Origin: Hyphomicrobiales bacterium
GTDB taxonomy: Bacteria; Pseudomonadota; Alphaproteobacteria; Rhizobiales; Rhizobiaceae
Assembly (NCBI GenBank): GCA_900472395.1
Contig: UCHV01000003.1
Span: forward strand, 1 to 64,000
Reading direction: 5' to 3'
DNA length: 64,000 nucleotides
The notes beneath the pieces are model-generated. The model saw only the letters and a program-made list of their open reading frames with translations, did no database searches and had not been told where the DNA came from. The position numbers and the translations under genes are program-made. This document shows positions 8,452 to 16,756 of the stretch, piece by piece; the stretch's first letter is position 1, and the number at the start of each line of letters is the position of its first letter.

Positions 8452-9441
8452 ATGGAGACGGCAATGGTTTTGGCATTCGACAGCACAACCGAACCCAGCC
8501 CTGCACCTGCCGGCATGGTCTGGATACAAGGCGGTCGCTTCATGATGGGCTCGGACCGTCATTATCCGGAGGAAGCCCCGGCCCATCCCGTCAATGTCGA
8601 TGGTTTCTGGATTGACGAGACGCCGGTGACAAACCGCCAGTTCGCGGCATTCGTTGAAGCCACCGGGCATGTGACCATGGCGGAAAAGGTGCCCGACGCG
8701 AAAAATTATCCGGGCGCCCTGCCGGAAATGCTGAGAGCCGGCTCACTCGTGTTCTTTCCGCCGAAAAGCGTCAGCGGCCCGGAAATTTCGCAATGGTGGA
8801 CTTTCAAGTTCGGCGCCAACTGGCGTCGACCGCTCGGTGGCCTGAGCGACCTGCGCGGCAAGCTCGATCATCCGGTGGTTCATGTCGCATGGGCGGATGC
8901 CAGAGCCTATGCCGACTGGGCCGGCCTTGATCTGCCGACCGAAGCGGAATGGGAATTCGCCGCCCGCGGCGGTCTGGAACATGCGGAATTCGCGTGGGGA
9001 AGTGAACTGATGCCGCAAGGGAAGATGATGGCGAACACCTGGCAGGGCTTGTTCCCAACGCAATCGACCAAGCAGAAGGGCCACGAAAGGACCACGCCGG
9101 TGCGATCCTTCCCGCCCAACGGTTATGGTCTTTACGACATGATCGGCAATGTCTGGGAATGGACCAGTGATTTCTGGAGCACGAAACATCCAGAGCCTGC
9201 CGCCAAGGCGTGCTGCATCCCGACGAACCCGCGCAATCGCGACGCTGATGCAAGTTTCGACCCGAGCCTGCCCGAAATTCGTATCGCAAGACGCGTGCTG
9301 AAGGGCGGATCGCATCTCTGTGCGCCGAACTACTGCAAGCGCTATCGGCCCGCTGCGCGCCATGCGGAAGCCGAAGACACGTCCACCAGTCATGTCGGCT
9401 TTCGTTGTGTGAAGAGAACTCAGGAAGGAGACATCCGATGA
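8452..9441 (+). CDS. Formylglycine-generating enzyme (sulfatase-modifying factor)
   Basis: A 329-residue FGE/SUMF1-family protein that would oxidise the active-site cysteine of a sulfatase to formylglycine. The family hallmarks are all present: GMVWIQGGRFMMGSD at the start of the fold, DETPVTNRQFAAFVE, LPTEAEWEFAARGG, YDMIGNVWEWTSDFW, and the C-terminal active site GGSHLC...YCKRYRPAARH, whose two cysteines fall near residues 290 and 295 with the canonical spacing of aerobic, copper-dependent FGEs. No signal peptide, so it acts in the cytoplasm before export. Its likely client is the Cys-type, Tat-exported sulfatase encoded at 18284-19939, which shares its upstream element. Coupled to the next gene by an ATGA overlap. 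Confidence 0.93.
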   Translation: METAMVLAFDSTTEPSPAPAGMVWIQGGRFMMGSDRHYPEEAPAHPVNVDGFWIDETPVTNRQFAAFVEATGHVTMAEKVPDAKNYPGALPEMLRAGSLVFFPPKSVSGPEISQWWTFKFGANWRRPLGGLSDLRGKLDHPVVHVAWADARAYADWAGLDLPTEAEWEFAARGGLEHAEFAWGSELMPQGKMMANTWQGLFPTQSTKQKGHERTTPVRSFPPNGYGLYDMIGNVWEWTSDFWSTKHPEPAAKACCIPTNPRNRDADASFDPSLPEIRIARRVLKGGSHLCAPNYCKRYRPAARHAEAEDTSTSHVGFRCVKRTQEGDIR

Positions 9442-10448
9442 ACAGATCATTTGCGATCGATGCGATCCTTGGCTCGCTCATCACCGCAATCGTTCTGGTG
9501 CTGACGGGTTTGGCGCCCGTCTTGGCGCAAGAGCCTTTGCCCTCATGGAACGATACGCAGGCCAAAGCCCGCATCATCAAATTCGTGCAGGAGACCGTGG
9601 CGGAGGGAGGTGAGGGGTATGTGGCTCCGGACGACCGGATTGCCGTTTTCGACAATGACGGAACGTTGTGGTCGGAGCAGCCCTATTACATCCAGCTCGG
9701 TTTTGCACTCGACCGGGTCAAGGCACTGGCTCCGTTGCACCCAGAATGGAAGGCGAAGGAGCCGTTCAAGAGTGTTCTCGACGGCGATCTCAAAGAGGTG
9801 GCCAAAAGCGGCGAGAAAGGGCTGGTCGAACTCGTTATGGCCACCCATGGCGGAATGACCACCGATCAGTTTGGTGCGATCGTCAGCCAGTGGTTCGAAA
9901 CGGCAACACATCCGAAGACCGGCAAGCCTTACACGTCGATGACCTATGTCCCCATGCGTGAACTTCTCGACTATCTGCGCGCCAACGGTTTTACCACGTA
10001 TATCGTTTCCGGTGGCGGCGTGGAGTTCATGCGCCCCATCGCGGAAAAACTTTATGGCATTCCTCCGCAGCAGGTGGTCGGCAGCACGATCCAGACCGAA
10101 TACGCAATTGTGGGTGACGTACCGGTGCTGCGAAGACTGCCAAAAATCGATTTCATTGACGATGGTCCGGGAAAGCCGGCAGGAATCAACAAATTCATCG
10201 GTCGCAGGCCGATCTTCGTCGCCGGCAATTCGGATGGCGATTATGAGATGGCGCGCTGGACGACGGCCGCCAAGGGACCGGGCTTCGCCATGATCGTCCA
10301 TCATACCGACGATGGCCGGGAATACTCCTATGACCGACAATCGCCATTCGGGAAGCTGGACAAGGCGCTGGATGAGGCGAAGAGAAGAAACTGGCTGCTC
10401 GTCGACATGAAGAATGACTGGAAGAAGATTTTCTCGTTCGAAAATTAG
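9438..10448 (+). CDS. Exported HAD-superfamily phosphatase
   Basis: A 336-residue haloacid-dehalogenase phosphatase of the phosphoserine-phosphatase-like group. The start has a strong GGAAGGAG at 9423-9430 and overlaps the FGE stop. A signal peptide or N-terminal anchor (ILGSLITAIVLVLTGLAPVLAQ) precedes motif I, DNDGTLW (nucleophile Asp about residue 72, partner Asp74), motif II (TTYIVSGGG) and motif IV (FVAGNSDGDYEM). It probably acts in the periplasm. Substrate unknown; its pairing with the sulfatase maturation enzyme suggests release of sulfate or phosphate from external esters, but this is only inference. Confidence 0.85.
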   Translation: MNRSFAIDAILGSLITAIVLVLTGLAPVLAQEPLPSWNDTQAKARIIKFVQETVAEGGEGYVAPDDRIAVFDNDGTLWSEQPYYIQLGFALDRVKALAPLHPEWKAKEPFKSVLDGDLKEVAKSGEKGLVELVMATHGGMTTDQFGAIVSQWFETATHPKTGKPYTSMTYVPMRELLDYLRANGFTTYIVSGGGVEFMRPIAEKLYGIPPQQVVGSTIQTEYAIVGDVPVLRRLPKIDFIDDGPGKPAGINKFIGRRPIFVAGNSDGDYEMARWTTAAKGPGFAMIVHHTDDGREYSYDRQSPFGKLDKALDEAKRRNWLLVDMKNDWKKIFSFEN

Positions 10449-10461
10449 AACGGAGAAGCCA

Positions 10462-10503
10462 TATCGTAGCCCAGCAAGGATCAAGCCGTGCTGGGCTACG
10501 ATA
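10462..10503. terminator. Perfect 15-bp hairpin after the HAD phosphatase gene
   Basis: TATCGTAGCCCAGCA at 10462-10476 pairs perfectly with 10489-10503 around a 12-base loop. It sits between two convergent genes (HAD phosphatase and the membrane regulator), so it probably stops transcription from both sides, although there is no clear T-run. Confidence 0.6.
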
Positions 10504-10647
10504 CTTGATGAAGCTATGAGGATATGAAACGCTCAGGAGTGCGTGTTCGCAAGCCAGCCGCACGCTGGTTTGCAGATCACAGTATTTTCCATGAGCGGCT
10601 GTGGCTTCCTCCGAAAATGGAGAAGTCTGGCAGGTTGCCTTGGCAAA

Positions 10648-12384
10648 TCAGCGCGGGATCGTCAGTGCTCCCGAAATATCTTTGGGGCTGACGCCGGCTT
10701 TGATCAAGCCGCCCGTCAGTTCGGTGGTGATCGCTTGCTGGTTGCGCCACCAGGCTATTCCGTTTCGATAGTTGGCGGCGGGTCTGGCGGCGGCGTTGAT
10801 GAAGCCAGACAGTCTTTCGTACGCATCCGGCGAATTCAGTTGACCCATGGATGCCGCTCTCAGCATCGCCACCAGCAAGTCGGTACCATTGATCTGCTCA
10901 GACCATAACGACGCTTCGGAATAGCGTCCGGCACCATAGGCATCCAGGGCAAGGACCAGCATCGCGTCCGCTGGGAGAATATCCGTCTCTTTTTGCAGGC
11001 CTTGTGCCATTGCTATTGCCGCATCCCTGTAGGACCCCAGATAAAGAATGAACGCCAGTTTTGCAGCAGCCTCGCTGTTATATGGGTTCAATTCCAAGGC
11101 GCGATTTCCAGCCTCCAATGCTGCATCCATGCAGCCATTGGCCAGATGCGCGACCATCAATGCGGTCTGCGCTCTGTCCGACAAAGGGGTAGAGGAGATA
11201 GCATTCCTGGCCAACTGAAGCGCCTGAGCACGAACATCCGCCGCATTCGCGGCGTCCCTCCCTGCGAGCATGACGCGCGACATCACAGCCGTTGCATCCG
11301 GATCGTTGGCGGCGATGGCCAGCGTTCGTTCCAGGCAAATGCGCGCGCTGGAAAGATCTGCCTGGCCGCCGCTTTCAAGTGCCGTTTCCGCCCTGATGAC
11401 ACAAGTATTGCCGAGCGCGCCTTCTGGATCGCGCTGGGTTTCGATCTTGTTGATGATACCTCTGCTGGCAGCAAGCTGCGATGCCAACTGACCAGCAACC
11501 TTTTCTCTTATGGAAGGGGGCTGTCTGCCGCTGATATCAATCTGCTCCAAACCCGATTTCAGGATGACATTCGTTTCCATGTCGGAGATTTGCCACCACA
11601 CGGCCCGCTCCGCTCCGGCATCGTAATATTTCAGCTGGACTTCGTATTGGTGCCGATTGGACATATCCAACCCGGGTGCACTGTATCCGGCCTTGGCGAC
11701 TGTCACCGTCGTGAACCCGGTAAGTGCTACCATCAGCATGTCACGGACTTGACTTGCTTCCCCTTGCAGGTTTGCATCCGCGGCATCTAACGACAGAAAG
11801 ACGACGGGCTTGCCGATAATTTCCGGTGCTTGCGGCAACAGGCTGATGCCCGAAAGTATGCCAGCGGCGATCGTCGCCGATGCGAGACCTGTTATCCCGA
11901 CGTAAAGCGGCCGAAGAAAGGGCTTGGGGGCATCTGCTGCAGGGGCGTCCGTGAAGGAAGGTGGATTATCCGTATCCTTCGACTCAGCCGGGCTGGATTG
12001 CGGCGCTGTATCATCGGAGGAAACCAGTGTCGGAAACAGCGCAACGTAAGAACCTTTTGGAATTCGAATGGTCGTGCTGCCGTCGGTTCCGAATGCTTCA
12101 TAGTAGCTATCCAGAGCAGATCGAAGGCGGCTGATTTCAATGCGTACGATGGGGTCGATTGTTGCATCGAAGTCGCTGGACCTGCCCAGTACATCGAGCG
12201 CGATGGCGTAGGCCTTCACGCTGTCATCGCTGCCGGAGAGCCGGTTCTCGGCCAGATAGGTGAGAATGGCTTTCTGACGCTCGGTAACGCGAAATCGTCG
12301 ATCCTCGAAAAGCCGTTGAAGTTCGTGGCGGGCCTCGTCCGTCGATGCTTCGTGGGCCTTTATGTCACGCAGTTCAGCAATCAT
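10648..12384 (-). CDS. ToxR/CadC-like membrane-bound transcriptional regulator with TPRs
   Basis: A 578-residue one-component regulator. Residues 1 to about 118 look like an OmpR-type winged helix (RRFRVTERQKAILTYLAEN, then IVRIEISRLRSALDSYYEAF and the wing IRIPKGSYVALFP). A Pro/Ser/Asp linker precedes a single membrane helix (about 160-183, PLYVGITGLASATIAAGILS). The outer part carries an adenylate-cyclase-like domain and TPR repeats (for example ELNPYNSEAAAKLAFILYLG). DNA binding would be cytoplasmic, with sensing across the membrane. It lies downstream, in the same direction, of the 97-residue gene preceded by element copy 3, and is the best local candidate for the protein that binds the repeated element. 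That link is unproven. Confidence 0.75.
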   Translation of the reverse strand: MIAELRDIKAHEASTDEARHELQRLFEDRRFRVTERQKAILTYLAENRLSGSDDSVKAYAIALDVLGRSSDFDATIDPIVRIEISRLRSALDSYYEAFGTDGSTTIRIPKGSYVALFPTLVSSDDTAPQSSPAESKDTDNPPSFTDAPAADAPKPFLRPLYVGITGLASATIAAGILSGISLLPQAPEIIGKPVVFLSLDAADANLQGEASQVRDMLMVALTGFTTVTVAKAGYSAPGLDMSNRHQYEVQLKYYDAGAERAVWWQISDMETNVILKSGLEQIDISGRQPPSIREKVAGQLASQLAASRGIINKIETQRDPEGALGNTCVIRAETALESGGQADLSSARICLERTLAIAANDPDATAVMSRVMLAGRDAANAADVRAQALQLARNAISSTPLSDRAQTALMVAHLANGCMDAALEAGNRALELNPYNSEAAAKLAFILYLGSYRDAAIAMAQGLQKETDILPADAMLVLALDAYGAGRYSEASLWSEQINGTDLLVAMLRAASMGQLNSPDAYERLSGFINAAARPAANYRNGIAWWRNQQAITTELTGGLIKAGVSPKDISGALTIPR

Positions 12385-12507
12385 GACCGCCCCCTATACA
12401 ATGGCAGAGCTGATTAGAACGTGATTATCTATCACCTAAGGAGCGCGAGCTGGCAAGAAGTTTAAGCGGCATGATAACACTTGGTGCATTCACAATGAAC
12501 AGCTGCT

Positions 12508-12801
12508 TCAATCCGGGACACCCTTTGACTGTTCAAGCACAAGCTCAATGATGTCCGTTTCGATCTCCAAACAGATGCCGCCGTATTCAAGCGCGAACTC
12601 ACCGCGGCCTGTCGGATCCTCTTTCAGCAAGCGTTCGTGGGCCATGGCCGCCTCTTCGTAAGCCTCGCAGAGCTCTTTGAGCGCCATCGACTTCTGAGCC
12701 AGGATTTGGAGACGGCCACGCAAGGCAGGAAGCTTTAACATAAGCCGCCATAAGCCTCGTTGAGTAAGATCAGATACCTCTTTGCCTTCACGTTTATCCA
12801 T
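12508..12801 (-). CDS. Small uncharacterised helical protein
   Basis: A 97-residue protein I do not recognise. It is predicted almost entirely helical, with amphipathic stretches (LWRLMLKLPALRGRLQILAQ, then LKELCEAYEEAAMAHERLL) and an acidic C-terminus; no signal peptide or membrane segment. Support for it being real is the copy of the repeated 17-bp element 60 bases upstream in the correct orientation (12862-12878), plus the coherent reading frame. The membrane regulator gene follows 123 bases downstream on the same strand, so the two may be co-transcribed; a small regulatory partner is one possibility. Confidence 0.6.
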   Translation of the reverse strand: MDKREGKEVSDLTQRGLWRLMLKLPALRGRLQILAQKSMALKELCEAYEEAAMAHERLLKEDPTGRGEFALEYGGICLEIETDIIELVLEQSKGVPD

Positions 12802-12861
12802 CGAATGCCAAGCTCCCCGGCATGATGAGACGAGAGCGTATGGGGTCGGCTCGGGCGTGAG

Positions 12862-12878
12862 AAGTACGTTACGGTAAA
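12862..12878 (-). promoter_or_regulatory. Repeated 17-bp element, copy 3 (upstream of the 97-residue protein)
   Basis: Read on the minus strand: TTTACCGTAACGTACTT, the best consensus match in the window. It is 60 bases before the start at 12801 and only 40 bases from copy 4 on the opposite strand, so one intergenic region appears to control both divergent genes. Confidence 0.62.
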
Positions 12879-12906
12879 CGGTCGTGAGGAGATCATCCTT
12901 AGAAAA

Positions 12907-12935
12907 TTTACTGTTGGATTTACTGTAACGTACTT
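12907..12935 (+). promoter_or_regulatory. Repeated 17-bp element, copy 4, with tandem half-site (upstream of mscS)
   Basis: Half-site TTTACTGTTGGA (12907-12918) is followed at once by TTTACTGTAACGTACTT (12919-12935), giving a 12-bp direct-repeat period. The end of the element is 52 bases before the preferred mscS start. The same 12-bp tandem layout is seen at copies 5 and 6. Confidence 0.65.
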
Positions 12936-12987
12936 CCTTGCACAGGAGCCCGGTGAGTGAATGCGTTTCCGATCAAGGAGCGCAGGC

Positions 12988-15039
12988 ATGTCATTTGCAG
13001 TTGACGCGTCAGCATTTTTGGCGCGGCCAGATTTTTCTCCGGGTCTGCTTGGCTCCGCTCGTTCCCTGATGTCAGGATGCCGGCTGCCCAGCGGCAAGAT
13101 GTTCGGTGTGCTGGTTCTGGTGGCCGCAATGAGTTGGCTGCTTTTGGCGCTTCATACTCCGGCCTGGTCGCAAGAGCCCTTGCTTCCGCAAAGTCAAACG
13201 CATGACAGGCAAGTCGGCTTGCTTCAGGACGCTGACGTCAGGGCCCGTCTCACGAACCCTACCAACACTGCGTCGACAAGCGCTCCCGTCGAGGCGAGAT
13301 CGGAAATAGCGGTTTGGGAAGATGCCCTGCGGGCGAGACTGAAACAATTGTTCGCCGCCATTCCCGAGATACCTGCGTCTGCCGGAAAAGCTGTTTCGCT
13401 CGTGTTTCGTGAAACGGCGCAGAGCGGCAACGGCCCGGCATTCGTAATTTTTTGCGGCCTGATCGGCATCGCGCTGATTGCGGAGTCGCGCTACGAAAAG
13501 ACAAGGCTCGGGCCGGAAAATCCCGTCAGGGCGGTCTTTTCGATCCTGCTTTTTGCTTTCGCGGCGGCGATTTTCTTCTTTGTCATAAACTGGCCGCCTT
13601 CGGCCCGCGTTACGTTGCTGGTCTATATTCTTGCTCTTATCGGTTACAAGCTGGGCTCGGTCATGGTCGGGCTCGTGGTGCCGGCGAAGTTGCAGACCTA
13701 TGCGCGCGTCATCTTGATGCTCGCCGCTTTCGCATGCGCTACGGTAACACTCGCCACGCAGCTCGGCGTGGCGCCGGCGGTTGCCGGAGCGATCGCCTAC
13801 GTATTTGCTACCACCATTCTGGCCGTGGCTCTCGCGGCGCTATGGTCGGCAACTGAGCTTCGCCGGCCGCACAAGGCTGCGCTGACGGTTTTTATGGTTG
13901 CGGTCTGGTTGCTCTGGTGCCTGCAGCTGCGTGGCCTGTTTTGGCTCGGCCTCTATATGCTGGTGCTTCCGCCCACACTTCAGGCTGTAGGCGGAATGGC
14001 AACGTCTTCGTCTGCTCAGGCTTCCGCCTTGCGCAAGGTGCTGATTGCTCGCGGCGCGCGTGCCGTCGTCATCGTGCTTGCCGCCGCGTGGCTGGCAATC
14101 GTCTGGCGCATGACGCCGCAGGGTCTAGGCCATGTTAATCCGATCTTCACGGCGCTTTTTTATGGCCTGTTGAAGAGCGTCGTGGTGCTGCTTGCTGCGG
14201 ATCTGTGCTGGCACCTCGCCAAAGCTTGGATCGACGGTGTGGTGGTGGCGACTGGCGATGCGGTCGCGGTGACGCCTGCCGAGAAGGCGCGCCGGGCGCG
14301 TTATCGCACTCTGTTGCCCATCCTGAAAAATGCGCTGGCTGTCATGATCACCGTGATGGCCGTGCTTATTGTGCTCGCCCAACTTGGTGTCGAAGTCGCA
14401 CCGCTGATTGCAGGCGCGGGCGTGTTCGGAGTCGCCCTAGGCTTTGGCTCACAGACATTGGTAAAAGATATCATCAGTGGCGTTTTCTATATGTTCGACG
14501 ATGCCTTTCGTGTCGGGGAATATATCCAGGCGAAAAACTATAAGGGGACGGTGGAGGGTTTCAGCCTGCGGTCCGTCAGGCTCCGGCATCATCGTGGCCC
14601 GGTTTTTACCGTTCCGTTCGGAGAGCTGGGTGCTGTTCAGAACATGAGCCGCGACTGGGGCGTCGTGAAGTTTCGCATCTCGGTCAGCCATGCTGCAGAT
14701 GTCGAGAAAGTTCGAAAGCTGACCAAGAAGATCGGCGCGACAATGCTGGACGATCCCGAGCTTGCCCCGCTTTTCATTGCACCGCTGAAGATGAAGGGGA
14801 TCGAGGAATTTACCGATTACGGCATGGTCCTCAGCTTCGGAATGACGCTGCAACCGTCGCCTATGCAATCCTTCATTCGCCGACGCGCCAATCTTCTGCT
14901 GCGCGAAGAATTCATGGCCAACGGGATCGATTTCGCCACACCAAGTGTCCAGGTCGAGGCAGAAGGCAAGGCCGACGCGGCCGCAGCCGCGACGAGTTTG
15001 AGGGCAAATCAACTAAAAGCCGTATCGCCTACGCCTTGA
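12988..15039 (+). CDS. MscS-family mechanosensitive ion channel, large form
   Basis: A 683-residue mechanosensitive channel of the enlarged MscS class. ATG 12988 has AAGGAG seven bases upstream, better than the ATG at 12961. A signal sequence or anchor (VLVLVAAMSWLLLALHTPAWSQ) leads into a periplasmic stretch, then about nine to ten membrane helices. The MscS pore and beta domain (LIAGAGVFGVALGFGSQTLV; then DIISGVFYMFDDAFRVGEYI; and NMSRDW) is near residues 460-560, with a soluble C-terminal domain. It would release solutes on hypo-osmotic shock. It belongs to the gene set carrying the repeated element, consistent with an envelope-stress theme. Confidence 0.9.
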   Translation: MSFAVDASAFLARPDFSPGLLGSARSLMSGCRLPSGKMFGVLVLVAAMSWLLLALHTPAWSQEPLLPQSQTHDRQVGLLQDADVRARLTNPTNTASTSAPVEARSEIAVWEDALRARLKQLFAAIPEIPASAGKAVSLVFRETAQSGNGPAFVIFCGLIGIALIAESRYEKTRLGPENPVRAVFSILLFAFAAAIFFFVINWPPSARVTLLVYILALIGYKLGSVMVGLVVPAKLQTYARVILMLAAFACATVTLATQLGVAPAVAGAIAYVFATTILAVALAALWSATELRRPHKAALTVFMVAVWLLWCLQLRGLFWLGLYMLVLPPTLQAVGGMATSSSAQASALRKVLIARGARAVVIVLAAAWLAIVWRMTPQGLGHVNPIFTALFYGLLKSVVVLLAADLCWHLAKAWIDGVVVATGDAVAVTPAEKARRARYRTLLPILKNALAVMITVMAVLIVLAQLGVEVAPLIAGAGVFGVALGFGSQTLVKDIISGVFYMFDDAFRVGEYIQAKNYKGTVEGFSLRSVRLRHHRGPVFTVPFGELGAVQNMSRDWGVVKFRISVSHAADVEKVRKLTKKIGATMLDDPELAPLFIAPLKMKGIEEFTDYGMVLSFGMTLQPSPMQSFIRRRANLLLREEFMANGIDFATPSVQVEAEGKADAAAAATSLRANQLKAVSPTP

Positions 15040-15127
15040 GCGTGTGTTTTGGCTTGTCCAATTTCGCGTAAAATATGCGATACTCAGTCGCGTTATAAGT
15101 GGATACGATCATCGAAGGGGAACGAAC

Positions 15128-15916
15128 ATGAATAAAAGAACCAAATATCTCGTCGGTTCGCTGTTGCTAAGCTTCCTGACGTCGCCAGCTTTAGGAGCGG
15201 ATATACTCCCCGTGCCAGCGCAGACTGCCGTGCCGGCCGAGCCGGACATGTGGACATTCTCGCTTTCACCCTATTTCTGGATGGCAGGCCTAGACGGCGA
15301 CAGCCAGGTTTTCGGTCTCCCGAGTGTCGATGTCAGCCAGAATTTCGGTGACATCTTTTCAGATCTCGATTTTGCTTTCATGGCGGCGGGTGAGGCTCGC
15401 TATGGACGGTTCAGCGTGTTTACCGACATGAGCTACATCAAATTGACGACTGACGCCGCCACGCCACGCGGCATCGTCGCAGACGACATTTCGGTAAAGT
15501 CGACCACATTCACGGCACTTCTGGCCGCCGCCTATTCTGTCTATGAGGGCGATCGTGGCCATCTCGATATACTGGGAGGCGTGCGTTACTGGGATGCGGA
15601 GACCCGGATCACGCTCAGCGGCGGGCTGATCGGCAGCTTGTCGGGCAAGGATAGCGCCAATTGGGTTGATGGCATTGTCGGCATCAAGGGCAATTATTTT
15701 TTGACCGAGAAGGTTTTCGCAACCGGATGGGCGATGGTCGGCGCCGGTGGAGCCGATATCGACTGGGACGTTCTTGGCGGCATCGGCTACCAGTTCAATG
15801 ACACGTTCTCTGCCATTCTGGGTTACCGCGCTCAGGGCGTGGACTACAGCCATGGCGGTTTCACTTACGACATGATCCAGCACGGTCCGATCATCGGCAT
15901 GAACATCAAGTTCTAG
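15128..15916 (+). CDS. Outer-membrane beta-barrel protein
   Basis: A 262-residue exported barrel protein. ATG 15128 follows AAGGGGAACGAAC; an earlier in-frame ATG at 15044 would put 28 residues before the signal peptide and is unlikely. The signal peptide is KYLVGSLLLSFLTSPALGAD. The mature part has repeated amphipathic strands (FSLSPYFWMAGLDGD, RFSVFTDMSYIKL, GHLDILGGVRYWDAETRI) and ends with HGPIIGMNIKF, the terminal-Phe insertion signal. General type: small OmpA/OmpW-like barrels of rhizobia. Probably co-transcribed with the next outer-membrane gene 33 bases downstream. Ligand unknown. Confidence 0.8.
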   Translation: MNKRTKYLVGSLLLSFLTSPALGADILPVPAQTAVPAEPDMWTFSLSPYFWMAGLDGDSQVFGLPSVDVSQNFGDIFSDLDFAFMAAGEARYGRFSVFTDMSYIKLTTDAATPRGIVADDISVKSTTFTALLAAAYSVYEGDRGHLDILGGVRYWDAETRITLSGGLIGSLSGKDSANWVDGIVGIKGNYFLTEKVFATGWAMVGAGGADIDWDVLGGIGYQFNDTFSAILGYRAQGVDYSHGGFTYDMIQHGPIIGMNIKF

Positions 15917-15949
15917 TCGTTGACGATTTCGCCAGGAGAGGTATTCGGC

Positions 15950-16747
15950 ATGAAACCGATAATCGTATTGCAGGCGACGGCGTTTCTCTTGGCATGCGGC
16001 GTCTCCGTTGCCTATCCGCAGGACGCCGATCTTGCCAAGCAATTGTCCAACCCGGTGGCGTCCTTGATCAGCGTACCGTTTCAGTTCAATTACGATCGTG
16101 GCTATGGTCCGGAAGATGGACACAAATCGGTCCTGAACATACAGCCAGTCGTTCCGATTTCGCTCAATGAAGACTGGAACGTGATTTCCCGCACCATCAT
16201 TCCCGTGATCTGGCAGGACGATGTGGCTGGGGAGAGCGGCAGCCAATTTGGCCTCGGAGACGTGTTGCAGAGCTTTTTCTTTTCTCCGAAACAGCCGACG
16301 GCCGGTGGCTTGATATGGGGTGTCGGACCGGCCTTCCTGTTGCCGACTGCCACGGATCCGTTGCTCGGTGGCGAGAAATTCGGCCTCGGGCCTACGGTTG
16401 TGCTTCTCAAGCAGGATAGCGGATTTACCTACGGGGCATTGGTCAACCATATCTGGTCGGTTGCAGGTGACAGCGGTCGCGCGGATATCAGTTCGACCTT
16501 CCTGCAGCCTTTCGTCTCCTACACGACACCGGATGCCTGGACCTTCACGCTCAATACGGAAAGCAGCTATGACTGGAAGAACGACGAGTGGGCCGTTCCG
16601 GTCAACTTTTCGGTGGCAAAGCTGGTGAAGCTCGGAGAACAACCTGTCAGCTTCCAGGTCGGTGCGCGCTACTGGGCATCCTCGCCTGATAACGGAGCTG
16701 AAGGCTGGGCATTTCGGGCGGGCTTGACGCTGCTGTTTCCCAAGTGA
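15950..16747 (+). CDS. Exported barrel-like protein (transporter/MetA-pathway OM protein type)
   Basis: A 265-residue secreted protein with signal peptide IIVLQATAFLLACGVSVAYP. The mature sequence (LAKQLSNPVASLISVPFQFN; LNIQPVVPISLNEDWNVISR; then GLGDVLQSFFFSPK) matches the family often named transporter or phenol-degradation MetA-like outer-membrane protein, whose transport role is weakly supported. ATG 15950 has AGGAG upstream. The last residues are LLFPK, without the terminal Phe. It ends ten bases from the convergent MltF-like gene. Confidence 0.75.
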   Translation: MKPIIVLQATAFLLACGVSVAYPQDADLAKQLSNPVASLISVPFQFNYDRGYGPEDGHKSVLNIQPVVPISLNEDWNVISRTIIPVIWQDDVAGESGSQFGLGDVLQSFFFSPKQPTAGGLIWGVGPAFLLPTATDPLLGGEKFGLGPTVVLLKQDSGFTYGALVNHIWSVAGDSGRADISSTFLQPFVSYTTPDAWTFTLNTESSYDWKNDEWAVPVNFSVAKLVKLGEQPVSFQVGARYWASSPDNGAEGWAFRAGLTLLFPK

Positions 16748-16756
16748 CTTATGTGC

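Noticed and set aside
12907..12935. Reading the repeated element as a PhoB (phosphate) box
   Set aside because: PhoB boxes have CTGTCAT-like units at 11-bp spacing; here the unit is TTTACYG with a 12-bp period.
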